Counted from the first letter of the stretch, positions 31,555-41,777 are shown. The stretch is 53,166 nucleotides of DNA from Methanoregula sp. (GCA_003141335.1 PLLR01000074.1:1-53166); one strand, 5' to 3'. Translations and numbers: made by a program. The notes: generated from the letters alone by a model not told the origin.

Positions 31555-32190
31555 ATGCCGATTGGACGAGTAACCCAGGTTGTTGACTGCCGCGAGGCGA
31601 TGGGCATGGGTAAAGGAGGCGGGATTGCCCAGAGGGGCACCATCTCCGAGTGCCGGTACCCGGATGTCATTGTGGTCGGGATGTCTCCCGGACACCGCCA
31701 CGTGACAAAACCGGTGTGCGATATCACCTCAGGACTGCGACAACAGGGCGTTGAATACAGCATCAGTACGCTGGTGCTGTATGCCGGCAGTGGCGTGCCG
31801 CCGGACGCACCAAAAATTGCTGGTGGCGTCCTTGGCGCTTCATTTGGGCTTACCGATAAAGAGATCGTGCAGATCGAGAAACACAAAGTCGCCATCCTTC
31901 ACCACGGGAACGTACGTTCCCACGTGGTGCACAAGGTGAGGTTTATTCTCCAGGCCTGTGATGTGAAGGCAGTTGTTGTTTCCCAAGCCCCGATTGATTA
32001 CGAGGATCTCGCAAAGGAAGGAGTGAAGACATCCGTGGTGATGCCCCCCGCTGACAGGATCCGTACAAAAGGTACGGTGATGGCCATCGTGAGCGGTGTA
32101 ACCCGGGGTCAGACCCCCACGCGCGAGAAGATGGCGGAAGTCATTTCGTCAGTAATGAGAATCGTGAAAAAGAAGGAAACATTGGAGTGA
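31555..32190 (+). CDS. mcrC: Methyl-coenzyme M reductase operon protein C
   Basis: MPIGRVTQVVDCREAMGMGKGGGIAQRGTISEC. Confidence 0.95.
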   Translation: MPIGRVTQVVDCREAMGMGKGGGIAQRGTISECRYPDVIVVGMSPGHRHVTKPVCDITSGLRQQGVEYSISTLVLYAGSGVPPDAPKIAGGVLGASFGLTDKEIVQIEKHKVAILHHGNVRSHVVHKVRFILQACDVKAVVVSQAPIDYEDLAKEGVKTSVVMPPADRIRTKGTVMAIVSGVTRGQTPTREKMAEVISSVMRIVKKKETLE

Positions 32191-32197
32191 TAAAATA

Positions 32198-32965
32198 ATG
32201 GCATACAAACCCCAGTATGGTCCCGGCCAGACGCAAATCGCCGAGAACAGGCGCAAGCAGATGGACCCGACCCACAAGCTGGAAAAACTTCGCGATGTCA
32301 GTGACAAGGACGTCGTCCTCGTCATGGGACACAGAGCCCCCGGCTCAGCCTATCCAAGTGCACACCCGCCGCTTGCCGAGCAGCAGGAACCCGCGTGCCC
32401 GATCCGCAAGCTCGTGACCCCGACTGACGGCGCAAAGGCCGGCGACCGTGTCCGCTACATCCAGTTCACCGACTCGATGTACAATGCACCCTGCCAGCCC
32501 TACCAGAGAAGCTACGTCGAGTCATACCGCTTCCGCGGCATTGACCCGGGTACCCTCTCAGGCCGTCAGATTGTCGAGTGCCGCGAACGCGACCTCGAGA
32601 AATATGCAAAAGAACTCATCAACACCGAGCTCTTTGATGCAGCACTGACCGGTATCCGTGGGTGCACGGTGCACGGGCACTCGCTCCGTCTCGACGAGAA
32701 CGGTATGATGTTCGATATGCTCCAGCGCTTTGTCATGGACAAGAAGGCAGGCACCATCAAGTACGTCAAGGACCAGGTCGGTGTACCCCTCGACGCAGAA
32801 GTCAAGGTCGGTAAGGCGCAGGACGCAAAGTGGCTCAAGGCACACACCACCATGTACCACTCAAGGATAGGCACGGGATTCCGCGACGACCCCGAGTACA
32901 TTGAGTACATCACGCGCATCCACGAGCTGAGAACCAAATACGGCTTCATGCCAAAGGAGGCCTGA
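32198..32965 (+). CDS. mcrG: Methyl-coenzyme M reductase subunit gamma
   Basis: [36 protein letters not shown]. Confidence 0.98.
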   Translation: MAYKPQYGPGQTQIAENRRKQMDPTHKLEKLRDVSDKDVVLVMGHRAPGSAYPSAHPPLAEQQEPACPIRKLVTPTDGAKAGDRVRYIQFTDSMYNAPCQPYQRSYVESYRFRGIDPGTLSGRQIVECRERDLEKYAKELINTELFDAALTGIRGCTVHGHSLRLDENGMMFDMLQRFVMDKKAGTIKYVKDQVGVPLDAEVKVGKAQDAKWLKAHTTMYHSRIGTGFRDDPEYIEYITRIHELRTKYGFMPKEA

Positions 32966-32967
32966 AC

Positions 32968-34653
32968 ATGGCAAAAGCAAAGATCGAAAGGACCCAGAAG
33001 CTCTTCCTGAAGGCAATGAAGGAGAAGTTTGGAGCAGACCCGCAGGCACTGTCAACCGTATACGAGCGCAAGGGTCTTGAGCAGTCCCCGAGAAAAGTCG
33101 AGTTCATGAAGGCCAGTAAGAAGGCCGTGATGGAACGCGGCATCTCCATGTACGACCCTAAGCGCTGCCACTGTGGCGGTATCCCGCTCGGCCAGCGCCA
33201 GCTGACACCCTACGAAGTCAGCACCACGGGAGTCTTTGTGGAGGGCGATGACCTGCATTTCGTCAACAACGCTGCGATGCAGCAGATGTGGGATGATATC
33301 CGCCGCACGATCATCGTCGGCCTTGACCTCGCCCACCAGACCCTGCAGAAGCGCCTTGGCAAGGAAGTCACCCCCGAGACCATCAACGAGTACCTCCACG
33401 TGCTGAACCACGCGATGCCCGGTGCAGCCGTTGTTCAGGAACACATGGTCGAGACCCACCCGGGACTCGTGGATGACTGTTACGTCAAGGTCTTCACGGG
33501 CGACGACGAGATGGCAGACGACCTTGAGCCCCAGTTCGTGCTCAACGTTGACAAGCTCTTCCCGGCCAAGATGGCAGCACAGCTGAAGGCAGCGGTCGGC
33601 AAGTCGATGTGGCAGGCAGTGCACATCCCCACCACCGTCAGCAGAACGTGCGATGGCGGTACCACCTCACGCTGGTCTGCCATGCAGATCGGTATGTCCT
33701 TCATCGGAGCGTACAAGATGTGCGCCGGTGAGGCAGCAGTCGCTGACCTCGCATTCGCCGCAAAGCACGCCGGTGTTATCCAGATGGCAGATATCCTGCC
33801 CGCCCGCCGTGCACGTGGCCCGAACGAGCCAGGTGGCATCAAGTTTGGTCACTTCGCCGACATGATCCAGTCAGACCGCAAGTACCCCAACGACCCGGTA
33901 AGGGCATCCCTTGAGATCGTCGCTGCAGGCACCATGCTGTTCGACCAGATCTGGCTCGGATCCTACATGTCCGGTGGTGTCGGGTTCACCCAGTATGCAA
34001 CCGCTGCATACACCGACAACATCCTTGATGACTACACCCAGTACGGTGTGGACTACATCAAGAAGAAACACGGAGGCATCGCTAAGGCAAAGGCGACCCA
34101 GGAAGTCGTCAGCGACATCGCAACCGAGGTCAACCTCTACGGTATGGAGCAGTACGAAACCTACCCGACTGCACTCGAGTCCCACTTCGGTGGTTCCCAG
34201 CGTGCATCCGTCCTTGCCGCAGCATCAGGTATCTCCGTTGCACTTGCAACCGCGAATTCCAACGCGGGCCTGAACGGCTGGTACTTGTCCATGCTCATGC
34301 ACAAGGAAGGCTGGTCACGTCTCGGCTTCTTCGGCTACGACCTGCAGGACCAGTGCGGTTCCGCAAACTCCATGTCGATCCGTCCTGACGAGGGATTACT
34401 CGGCGAGCTCCGTGGACCGAACTACCCGAACTATGCAATGAACGTCGGTCACCAGGGAGAGTACGCCGCTATCGCAGGCGCCTCCCACATTGCCCGCGGA
34501 GATGCATGGACCCTAAACCCACTGATGAAGATCACATTTGCCGACCCGTCGCTCAAGTTCGACTTCTCCGAAATCCGCCGCGAGTTCGCAAAGGGTGCAA
34601 TCCGCGAGTTCATGCCCGCTGGAGAGCGCTCACTGATCATACCATCAAGGTAA
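32968..34653 (+). CDS. mcrA: Methyl-coenzyme M reductase subunit alpha
   Basis: [25 protein letters not shown] and other McrA signatures; 561 aa. Confidence 0.99.
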   Translation: MAKAKIERTQKLFLKAMKEKFGADPQALSTVYERKGLEQSPRKVEFMKASKKAVMERGISMYDPKRCHCGGIPLGQRQLTPYEVSTTGVFVEGDDLHFVNNAAMQQMWDDIRRTIIVGLDLAHQTLQKRLGKEVTPETINEYLHVLNHAMPGAAVVQEHMVETHPGLVDDCYVKVFTGDDEMADDLEPQFVLNVDKLFPAKMAAQLKAAVGKSMWQAVHIPTTVSRTCDGGTTSRWSAMQIGMSFIGAYKMCAGEAAVADLAFAAKHAGVIQMADILPARRARGPNEPGGIKFGHFADMIQSDRKYPNDPVRASLEIVAAGTMLFDQIWLGSYMSGGVGFTQYATAAYTDNILDDYTQYGVDYIKKKHGGIAKAKATQEVVSDIATEVNLYGMEQYETYPTALESHFGGSQRASVLAAASGISVALATANSNAGLNGWYLSMLMHKEGWSRLGFFGYDLQDQCGSANSMSIRPDEGLLGELRGPNYPNYAMNVGHQGEYAAIAGASHIARGDAWTLNPLMKITFADPSLKFDFSEIRREFAKGAIREFMPAGERSLIIPSR

Positions 34654-34667
34654 GATCTCATCAATCA

Positions 34668-34680
34668 CTTTTTTTTTATT
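34668..34680 (+). terminator. T-run following mcrA
   Basis: cttttttttatt 15-27 nt after mcrA stop; archaeal terminators are T-rich. Confidence 0.4.
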
Positions 34681-35005
34681 AAGAATCGATTACCGGTTCA
34701 GGTCGCTGGCCAATCCGGATCGCCCGGTTGGATTTGCGGTCGATGACGGTATAGGCATGCTTCCCTGGATTATCTGAGGATCAGATTGCCCTTTTTTGAT
34801 CGCGCAGTCCGCAGCCACCTGGATTGCATCCACCCCGCAGGCATCATTTTCAACAATTGTGACAAGGTCTTCATCCTCGAAACGGTCGACCTTCAGAGCA
34901 TTCACATTGCATACTGCTGCCTGGTAGCTTATTGCAAGATCAGGGCAAGAATGCCCGTGGAGCGCAACAGCGTCATAAAAGGATTTTTTTTATGAGCGTT
35001 ATCAT
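34679..35005 (-). pseudogene. FmdE/FwdE-like remnant with three frameshifts
   Basis: Minus-strand frames join as MITLIKK/SFYDAVALHGHSCPDLAISYQAAVCNVNALKVDRFEDEDLVTIVENDACGVDAIQVAADCAIKK/GNLIL/RDNPGKHAYTVIDRKSNRAIRIGQRPEPVIDS (partly reconstructed at the last junction). Confidence 0.8.
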
Positions 35006-35099
35006 AATTACATAATCAAATAATTTGCTTTTTTTCAGCTTAAATCACATCGTTTACATCCTGGTGTGCACCCGTTACCCAATTTAATCCTGAAAATAA

Positions 35100-35588
35100 T
35101 CAGGATTTTTTCGTAACCTCGACCGGATCGATATTTGCATCGATGAGGCAGTCAAATGAAACTGTCGCAAACCACCCGGCTTTTTCAAACATATGCATGA
35201 AGCAGACCCCGATAACCAGTGCGCCGGGGTGCCGGTCAATCACTGCTTTTACCTGCTCTGCTTTTATTGACACGTTGGGCATGGAGAGCCCGCCCATGAT
35301 GACAATTGCCTTTGGCTTAACGCTCACCGGGGCAGCACCGGCCTGCATCCCGATATCGGGGACATGGTGGATCTTATGCGCCTTGCTCTCGTCTACCAGG
35401 GGAACAAAGACCTGTTCAAGTTCGAGCGAGCGGACGGCAAACCCGAGCAGCTCGACAAACGGCGTGCACGTGCCCGGCACACCGTAATAGACGACCTGGT
35501 CTCCTTTTTTCAATCCCTTCTTCTCGATATATTCCTTGAACGGGCGCAGGATTCCCGGGACACCATGAAATACTTCTTTTGTGGTCAT
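35100..35588 (-). CDS. DUF2124 family protein
   Basis: MTTKEVFHGVPGILRPFKEYIEKKGLKKGDQVVYYGVPGTCTPFVELLGFAVR; start at 35588. Confidence 0.7.
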   Translation of the reverse strand: MTTKEVFHGVPGILRPFKEYIEKKGLKKGDQVVYYGVPGTCTPFVELLGFAVRSLELEQVFVPLVDESKAHKIHHVPDIGMQAGAAPVSVKPKAIVIMGGLSMPNVSIKAEQVKAVIDRHPGALVIGVCFMHMFEKAGWFATVSFDCLIDANIDPVEVTKKS

Positions 35589-35720
35589 TATAGATCTACA
35601 CTTCCAGCGAGAGATGATAAAAGTTCCCGGTTTTGATCGCACTATGATAGTACGAATCCGTTTGGTATCAACAACGGGTAAATAGCCTGTGATTTATTCA
35701 TTCTTCGTGAGGTATTCCAA

Positions 35721-36014
35721 ATGAAACGCATCATCATCAACGCACTCGTTGACATCGGTTGCCTGATCACATTCATACCGTCGCTTGTTTCCGGGTTTGT
35801 CGTCTATCTCGTCTTTCCGGAAGGCGGCGGGCGGGGGAGCAGCTGGACACTGTTCCTGGAGATCGCAAAAAACCAGTGGGTGACCATGCATAATTACACG
35901 AGCCTGGTATTCGCTGCCCTATTGATCATCCACCTTATCCTGCACTGGATATTTTTCCGGAATATTAAAAAATGTTTTAACCCGAAAGGAAAACAGGAGT
36001 GCGAGACCACTTAG
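35721..36014 (+). CDS. DUF4405-like membrane protein
   Basis: Two or more TM segments with HNYTSLVFAALLIIHLILHW histidine pattern. Confidence 0.65.
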   Translation: MKRIIINALVDIGCLITFIPSLVSGFVVYLVFPEGGGRGSSWTLFLEIAKNQWVTMHNYTSLVFAALLIIHLILHWIFFRNIKKCFNPKGKQECETT

Positions 36015-36078
36015 TGAGCCAATTCTGTGCTCAAATGACATGCCATTGACTGAAACTTCGGTAAAAAGGAGCAGCAGT

Positions 36079-36933
36079 CTACCATTCGAGCTTCATTCCG
36101 GTACCCACTTCCTGCACGGGACAATACCCCGCAAGGACAATTTTTGATGATAGTGATGTGCAGTGGCAGGCATGCAGGGATTTCAGCTGAAGGTCCCGCA
36201 GATATTCTGCCGTCTTTTTGAGCCGGGAGGGTTCCGGCGAGAGAAGATGGAGGCCGCCAATAATGTCGATAACCCGGCTGTTGCCGCACACGGTCTTTGC
36301 CTGTTCTACGATATTACAGATGCCGGCATGCGAGCAGCCGGTGATGATTACCAACCCTTCACTTGTCCTGAACGCCAGCGCAGAATCGTCAAGGATACGA
36401 TCCTCTTTGGCAGCTCCATCGGGCATGATTATTTTTCGCGTTCCCGGATCGACCTGCTCGAACTTAAAAGCCCGTTCAATCTCCCCCAAAAAGACAAGGT
36501 TTGTGGTAAGATGCCGCGGAATAGTGGTGGTGATCACGTCAAAGAACCGTGACAGCTCCTGCTCTGAGAGCACCGTCCCGGTATCGGGAACCGGGGATTT
36601 CGGGCGGGGATAAAAACACCATGGATGGGCGACCAGCAAGGGTTTCTTTACCGGAAATCCCTCTATGATGGAACGGGTCATGTGCCGTATGAGCGGGAAC
36701 AGTCCACCGCTATGGTCCAGGTGCCCATGCGAGAGTACGACCATATCCAGGTCAAGGAGGTTTATTCCCATCTTTTGAGCATTCTGCAAAAACAGGTCCG
36801 AATACCCGGTATCAAACAGAATCTTTTTCCCGTCAGTCTCAATCAGGAACGACAGGCCGGGTTCACCGCTGAAATACCGGTCCGTGAGGGTAGTATTATC
36901 GACAAGGACAGTAAGGGAAATCTGCGGGATCAC
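36079..36933 (-). CDS. MBL-fold metallo-hydrolase
   Basis: VVLSHGHLDHSGG; VIITGCSHAGICNIVEQ; related to the dihydropterin-type MBL subgroup. Confidence 0.88.
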   Translation of the reverse strand: MIPQISLTVLVDNTTLTDRYFSGEPGLSFLIETDGKKILFDTGYSDLFLQNAQKMGINLLDLDMVVLSHGHLDHSGGLFPLIRHMTRSIIEGFPVKKPLLVAHPWCFYPRPKSPVPDTGTVLSEQELSRFFDVITTTIPRHLTTNLVFLGEIERAFKFEQVDPGTRKIIMPDGAAKEDRILDDSALAFRTSEGLVIITGCSHAGICNIVEQAKTVCGNSRVIDIIGGLHLLSPEPSRLKKTAEYLRDLQLKSLHACHCTSLSSKIVLAGYCPVQEVGTGMKLEW

Positions 36934-37052
36934 AACACACCATCTTACCCGGACGGGAATAGTTCTTTTGCTTGTCGTAGAATCATGATTGAATCTTCTT
37001 TTTAAAACCTGACGATGGAATTCTCAATTTTCTGGTATATCAAAGTACCAGC

Positions 37053-37081
37053 GTTTAAATGATTTATGCGCATATGTGTAA
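37053..37081 (+). promoter_or_regulatory. CATATG-type promoter/operator element, copy 1
   Basis: gTTTAAATgatttatgcgCATATGtGTAA; 45 nt from CATATG to next ATG. Confidence 0.55.
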
Positions 37082-37115
37082 TTAAGGTACGGGAGACCGT
37101 ACGCCTGGTGACAGA

Positions 37116-37355
37116 ATGACAGAACCAACCATACGAAAAATCAACAACACTGAATCAGCTGCCCCCGTACAACGAGGGTGCATCGATGAACAAACCTGCG
37201 CGTGCGGTGAAAAACACGAACAGCATTCAAGCGATGTCAGCCACCGGGAAGCCTGCACGTCCCTCTTAAAATTCGGTAATTCCTGCTGCTGCCAATCCGA
37301 TGATACTGCACAAAACGCACCCCACCGCTGCGGGCATGGACCGCGCTGTCAATAA
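37116..37355 (+). CDS. Small Cys/His-rich protein of unknown function
   Basis: 79 aa with nine Cys; downstream of CATATG element copy 1. Confidence 0.5.
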   Translation: MTEPTIRKINNTESAAPVQRGCIDEQTCACGEKHEQHSSDVSHREACTSLLKFGNSCCCQSDDTAQNAPHRCGHGPRCQ

Positions 37356-37391
37356 AAGCACCAGCTTCTTACAACAGACGAACTGTATGAA

Positions 37392-37697
37392 ATGGTGAGG
37401 GTGATGACCGATTATCACACAATCCCTGAACTTCTGGAAGAGTATATGCAGCCACATGGCGGTGCCGGACTGTGGGTAACGGTGCCGGAGTTCCGCACCT
37501 ATTTTGCACTGAATGAACGATCATCACCTGCAATCTCCGGGTTTTTCCACAGGATCTCCCAGGGACCGTTCTTCACCTGCCCGTACCGGGTGGCAAGAAT
37601 CGAAAAACTGACCGTGAAGACGCCGAATACACGGATAATCAAGCGCTATTTTATTACACGAAGACCACGCGCCAGTGAGAACATTAATTCCCCTTGA
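37392..37697 (+). CDS. Hypothetical protein
   Basis: 101 aa ORF MVRVMTDYHTIPELLEEYMQPHGGAGLWVTVPEFRTYF...; plausible coding composition. Confidence 0.45.
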   Translation: MVRVMTDYHTIPELLEEYMQPHGGAGLWVTVPEFRTYFALNERSSPAISGFFHRISQGPFFTCPYRVARIEKLTVKTPNTRIIKRYFITRRPRASENINSP

Positions 37698-37729
37698 TAA
37701 GAGAATGATTGATCACAGGAGATGGATGG

Positions 37730-38089
37730 ATGACGGACAGCGAAGAAACAGAAATGCTCCCGTGCCCCCGGCGGGGACGGCCTCGCGTCCGGCGTATTAT
37801 TGAAGGAACCGGGGAGTCGCGTTGCTACAAGCCCTGCTGCTGCCTAGGAAAAGAGAACGAAGGCGTCTCACTCAAACCTGAGGAGATTGAACTGATCCGG
37901 CTTATCGACCTCGAAGGACTTGAACAGGAAGAGGCGGCAGAGCGACTGGGGGTCTCCCGCAAAACCGCATGGCGAGACCTGCATGATGCCCGGCGCAAGA
38001 TAGCAGATGCCCTTGTCAACGGAAAGGGAATCGAGATGGCTGGCTGCACAAAAGCAGCCGAAGGCCGGTGCCCGAAGTGCCTCCGGTAG
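37730..38089 (+). CDS. DUF134 family putative DNA-binding protein
   Basis: LPCPRRGRPRVRRI; EEAAERLGVSRKTAWRDLHDARRKIADALVNGKGIEM (HTH); start MTDSEETE at 37730. Confidence 0.85.
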   Translation: MTDSEETEMLPCPRRGRPRVRRIIEGTGESRCYKPCCCLGKENEGVSLKPEEIELIRLIDLEGLEQEEAAERLGVSRKTAWRDLHDARRKIADALVNGKGIEMAGCTKAAEGRCPKCLR

Positions 38090-38124
38090 ATTGCGGGTCA
38101 ATCTCTTTTCGTCCATTCACCAAT

Positions 38125-38152
38125 GTTTAAGTATTTTCGCTCATATGGGTAA
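38125..38152 (+). promoter_or_regulatory. CATATG-type promoter/operator element, copy 2
   Basis: gTTTAAgtattttcgctCATATGgGTAA; 49 nt from CATATG to DUF169 ATG. Confidence 0.55.
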
Positions 38153-38190
38153 ATACGGCTTTCCGATACGGGATGCTTTGAGGCGACGAT

Positions 38191-38907
38191 ATGAGTAATG
38201 AACCCATGAAAATACCGGTTAATTATGCCGAGGCATCTGAAACCCTCAAAAAAGTTCTGGGTATGAAAGGTTCTCCGGTGGTTATCAAGTTCGCGACGAG
38301 CAATGAAGATATTCCCGCTGGCATGGAGGAACTGGACAAAACGATCCGGCACTGCTCAATGGTGAACCTTGCCCGGAATGAAGGGAAAATATTCTATGCG
38401 ACCTCCGGAAAACACGAGTGCAATGGCGGTGCGTGGGCACTGGGCCTCCGGGAGATCACGCCGACGTTAAAGAGCGGTGATTTTTACTTCAAACTGGGAA
38501 AATATGACAGCGCTGCTGCCTGCAAACGAACTATCGATAAGGTCCCCCATCTCGGTTCCGGGGATACCTATGCGACGCTGTATGCCCCGCTCGAAAAGAC
38601 ACCGTTCACTCCACATGTCGTCATGATTGTAACGACCCCACGGAACATGCTCAAACTTGCCCAGAGCTCTCTCTTCCGGTTGGGTGGGAGGATTCATGCA
38701 GAGTTTTCCGGTATCCAGTCAGTCTGTTCCGATGCAACGGCCCAGACCTATTTAACCGGACGACCGAATTTCTCGCTTGGCTGTGACGGGTCGAGGAAAT
38801 TCTCCGGAATAGCCGATGACGAGATGGTAATGGGATTCCCCGCCGAGATGCTCCCTGAAATTGTTGGAGCACTGAAGATCGTTGTCGGTGCACCCGGTTC
38901 AAAATAA
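38191..38907 (+). CDS. DUF169 family protein
   Basis: LGMKGSPVVIKFATSNEDIPAG...CNGGAWALGL...CSDATAQTYLTGRPNFSLGCDGSR. Confidence 0.8.
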   Translation: MSNEPMKIPVNYAEASETLKKVLGMKGSPVVIKFATSNEDIPAGMEELDKTIRHCSMVNLARNEGKIFYATSGKHECNGGAWALGLREITPTLKSGDFYFKLGKYDSAAACKRTIDKVPHLGSGDTYATLYAPLEKTPFTPHVVMIVTTPRNMLKLAQSSLFRLGGRIHAEFSGIQSVCSDATAQTYLTGRPNFSLGCDGSRKFSGIADDEMVMGFPAEMLPEIVGALKIVVGAPGSK

Positions 38908-39028
38908 GGATTTCCGGACCAAGGTCGTGGCGGAAGAGTGAAGACCGTCGTGCCGGTGCCAGGGTGGCAACCGGGAGATGCACGTGCGGCGCTCTCTCCC
39001 CGCTTACCTTCTGTTTTTGTATCTGATC

Positions 39029-39055
39029 CTTAAATCTTTATGCTCATATGTGTAA
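39029..39055 (+). promoter_or_regulatory. CATATG-type promoter/operator element, copy 3
   Basis: cTTAAATctttatgctCATATGtGTAA; 43 nt from CATATG to the DUF5320 ATG. Confidence 0.55.
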
Positions 39056-39087
39056 TAATCCCACTAGAGCTATATTGAGGATTTTCC

Positions 39088-39234
39088 ATGCCAAACTTTG
39101 ACGGAACCGGGCCGCTTAAACGAGGGCGGATAATCGGGCGGGGTCTTGGACCCTGCAAAAAATGCAGCGATGGATGCCAGCGCCAGACAAACGCAGACGG
39201 TGAACCGGTAAAGGAAGATACCCCGTCTGAATAA
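39088..39234 (+). CDS. DUF5320-like small protein (not in ORF track)
   Basis: 48 aa MPNFDGTGPLKRGRIIGRGLGPCKKCSDGCQRQTNADGEPVKEDTPSE; MPxFDGTGPxxxGxxxGRGxGPC pattern. Confidence 0.75.
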   Translation: MPNFDGTGPLKRGRIIGRGLGPCKKCSDGCQRQTNADGEPVKEDTPSE

Positions 39235-39253
39235 TTCAGGATCTGATGAACAT

Positions 39254-40849
39254 ATGCCTTCGCCATTTATTACCGTAAACGACCTGTGCATGGAGTTTGA
39301 CGGCACCAGGGTATTAAACGATATCTCATTCGAGATACCAGAAGGTGAGATTGTCGGTGTCATCGGCAGGAGTGGGGCAGGCAAGAGTGTACTGATGCAC
39401 CTGCTCCGGGGGGTTGAGCAGCCCCCGACCCGGGGCTCGATTATCTATCACGTCTCCGCGTGTGACACCTGCGAATATATGGATGTGCAGAGCCGGGCTG
39501 GCGGGAAGTGCCCGCAGTGCGGTGGCGAACTGGTCGCACAAGATGTCGATCTCTGGGATGAGAAGAGTGACGGCTTGAAGTCCCGTGTCATGCACCGGAC
39601 AGCGATCATGTTCCAGCGTACGTTCGCCCTCTACGGTGATGACCGGGTGATCGAGAACGTTCTCCACGCGCTTGATGACATCAATTACCCCCAGGAACAT
39701 GCCATCAACCGTGCTGCAGATCTCATCGACCAGGTTAAACTATCCCACCGGATGATGCATATTGCCCGTGACCTGTCCGGCGGCGAGAAGCAGCGGGTCG
39801 TGCTCGCCCGGCAGCTCGCAAAGAACCCGGCAATGCTCTTTGCCGATGAACCGACCGGCACTCTCGACCCTGAGACCGCACGGCTGGTGCACGGGATGCT
39901 CATTGACGCGGCAAAAAGGAATACCATGGGCATGGTCGTCACCTCACATTTTTCGCACGTGATCGAGGACATGGCGAACCGTGCGATCCTGCTGGCCGAT
40001 GGCAGTATAGCAACCATTGGTTCGCCAAAAAACGTAATCAGGTTGTTTGTCAAAGACTATCACGAGCTGGATGAACCTGCACCCCCGGAACTGGGCGGGA
40101 AAATTCTTGCAGCCCGGGATGTCTCCAAGCGTTACATCTCCGTTGACCGTGGTGTGGTGAGAGCCGTCAACAGCGTGACATTCGATGTCCAGAAGAAAGA
40201 AATCTTCGGCATCATCGGTAAGAGTGGTGCGGGTAAGACTACACTCTCCCGGATTATCGCCGGCATCATCGAACCCACGAGTGGTGAGATGAATATCCTG
40301 ATCGGTGATGACTGGGTGGATATGACAAAACCCGGTATCGACGAGCGGGGACGGGCGAAGGAATACATCGGGCTCCTGCACCAGGAATACGACCTGTTCC
40401 CCCACCGCAGCGTCCTCGATAACCTGACCGACTCGATCGGTCTCGAGTTCCCCAAAGAGCTTGCATTAAGAAAAGCGGTTGTCACACTCAGGATGGCAGG
40501 ATTTACCGAAGAGAAATCCAGGCAGATCCTGAACCGGTTCCCGGGCGAGCTTTCTGACGGGGAGCGGCACCGGGTCGCGCTTGCGCAGGTGCTCATCAGG
40601 GAACCGCGTCTCGTGATCCTCGATGAGCCGACCGGCACCATGGACCCGATCACCAAACAGGATGTCAAGCACTCGATCCTGCACGCCCGCGACGAGATGG
40701 ATGAGACCTTTATTGTTGTGTCCCACGACATGGACTTTGTCCGGGACATCTGCGACCGGCTTGCACTGATGCGGGGCGGGAAGATTATCCAGATCGGGAC
40801 GACTGATGAAATCCTTTCACAGGTTACTGATGAAGAGAAGCATGACTAA
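39254..40849 (+). CDS. atwA: Methyl-coenzyme M reductase system component A2 (tandem ABC ATPase)
   Basis: Two ABC modules (GRSGAGKSV, GKSGAGKTT; LSGGEKQRV, LSDGERHRV) with CDTCEYMDVQSRAGGKCPQCGG insert. Confidence 0.9.
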   Translation: MPSPFITVNDLCMEFDGTRVLNDISFEIPEGEIVGVIGRSGAGKSVLMHLLRGVEQPPTRGSIIYHVSACDTCEYMDVQSRAGGKCPQCGGELVAQDVDLWDEKSDGLKSRVMHRTAIMFQRTFALYGDDRVIENVLHALDDINYPQEHAINRAADLIDQVKLSHRMMHIARDLSGGEKQRVVLARQLAKNPAMLFADEPTGTLDPETARLVHGMLIDAAKRNTMGMVVTSHFSHVIEDMANRAILLADGSIATIGSPKNVIRLFVKDYHELDEPAPPELGGKILAARDVSKRYISVDRGVVRAVNSVTFDVQKKEIFGIIGKSGAGKTTLSRIIAGIIEPTSGEMNILIGDDWVDMTKPGIDERGRAKEYIGLLHQEYDLFPHRSVLDNLTDSIGLEFPKELALRKAVVTLRMAGFTEEKSRQILNRFPGELSDGERHRVALAQVLIREPRLVILDEPTGTMDPITKQDVKHSILHARDEMDETFIVVSHDMDFVRDICDRLALMRGGKIIQIGTTDEILSQVTDEEKHD

Positions 40850-40892
40850 TGGCGCAAAAACGCCGCTTTATGATACTAACTGATACACCATC

Positions 40893-41777
40893 ATGACAGC
40901 AAACCCAACAACAACCCATCAGGAATGTGATGAAAACTGTTCGACCTGTTCTTCAGGACAAACACAGAGTGCTCCAAAAAGTGCGTCAAAAGGATTGCCG
41001 CCAAAAGCGAAGATTGATGTTAAACACGTCATCCTCGTGCTGAGCGGGAAGGGCGGTGTGGGAAAATCCACCGTCTCGGTAAACCTCGCGTTCGCCCTTG
41101 CGAACCATGGTAAAAACGTCGGCCTGCTCGATCTGGACTTCCATGGCCCCAACATTCCCAAGATGCTGGGTATTGAAGACCAGCGACCGGCTGTGCTCGC
41201 CCATACCATAGAGCCTGTCCATGTAACCGGAAACCTTGCAGTCATGTCGATGGCATTCCTGCTGCCGGATACAAGCACACCGGTTGTCTGGCGGGGGCCG
41301 ATGAAGATGGGAGCAATCCAGCAGTTCCTTGCCGAAGTGAACTGGGGATCGCTTGATTATCTTGTTGTCGATCTCCCGCCCGGTACCGGTGACGAGGCAC
41401 TCACGATTGCCCAGCTCGCCCCGAATGTGAAAGGAGCAGTCATTGTGACTACTCCGCAGGATGTCGCTGTAATGGATGCAATCAAGGCGGCGAAATTTAT
41501 TGAGAAACTGGAACTGCCGGTGATTGGGATCATCGAAAACATGAGCGGGATGATCTGTCCCCACTGCGGAGACACGATTGACCTCTTTTCCCGGGGTGGC
41601 GGAAAGAAAGCAGCTAAGGATCTGGGTGTTCCCTATCTTGGCGCAATTCCTCTTGACCCTGAAATGGTGAAGGCCGGGGATGAAGGAAGGCCGTATATTC
41701 TCCGCCATGCAGATACACCCACATGGAAGGCCGTGGACGCGGTGATGGAAAACCTGGTAAAACTGGTCGAGTCCTGA
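40893..41777 (+). CDS. Mrp/NBP35 family P-loop ATPase
   Basis: LSGKGGVGKSTVSVNLA; N-terminal Cys motif CDENCSTC; C-terminal MICPHCG. Confidence 0.93.
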   Translation: MTANPTTTHQECDENCSTCSSGQTQSAPKSASKGLPPKAKIDVKHVILVLSGKGGVGKSTVSVNLAFALANHGKNVGLLDLDFHGPNIPKMLGIEDQRPAVLAHTIEPVHVTGNLAVMSMAFLLPDTSTPVVWRGPMKMGAIQQFLAEVNWGSLDYLVVDLPPGTGDEALTIAQLAPNVKGAVIVTTPQDVAVMDAIKAAKFIEKLELPVIGIIENMSGMICPHCGDTIDLFSRGGGKKAAKDLGVPYLGAIPLDPEMVKAGDEGRPYILRHADTPTWKAVDAVMENLVKLVES

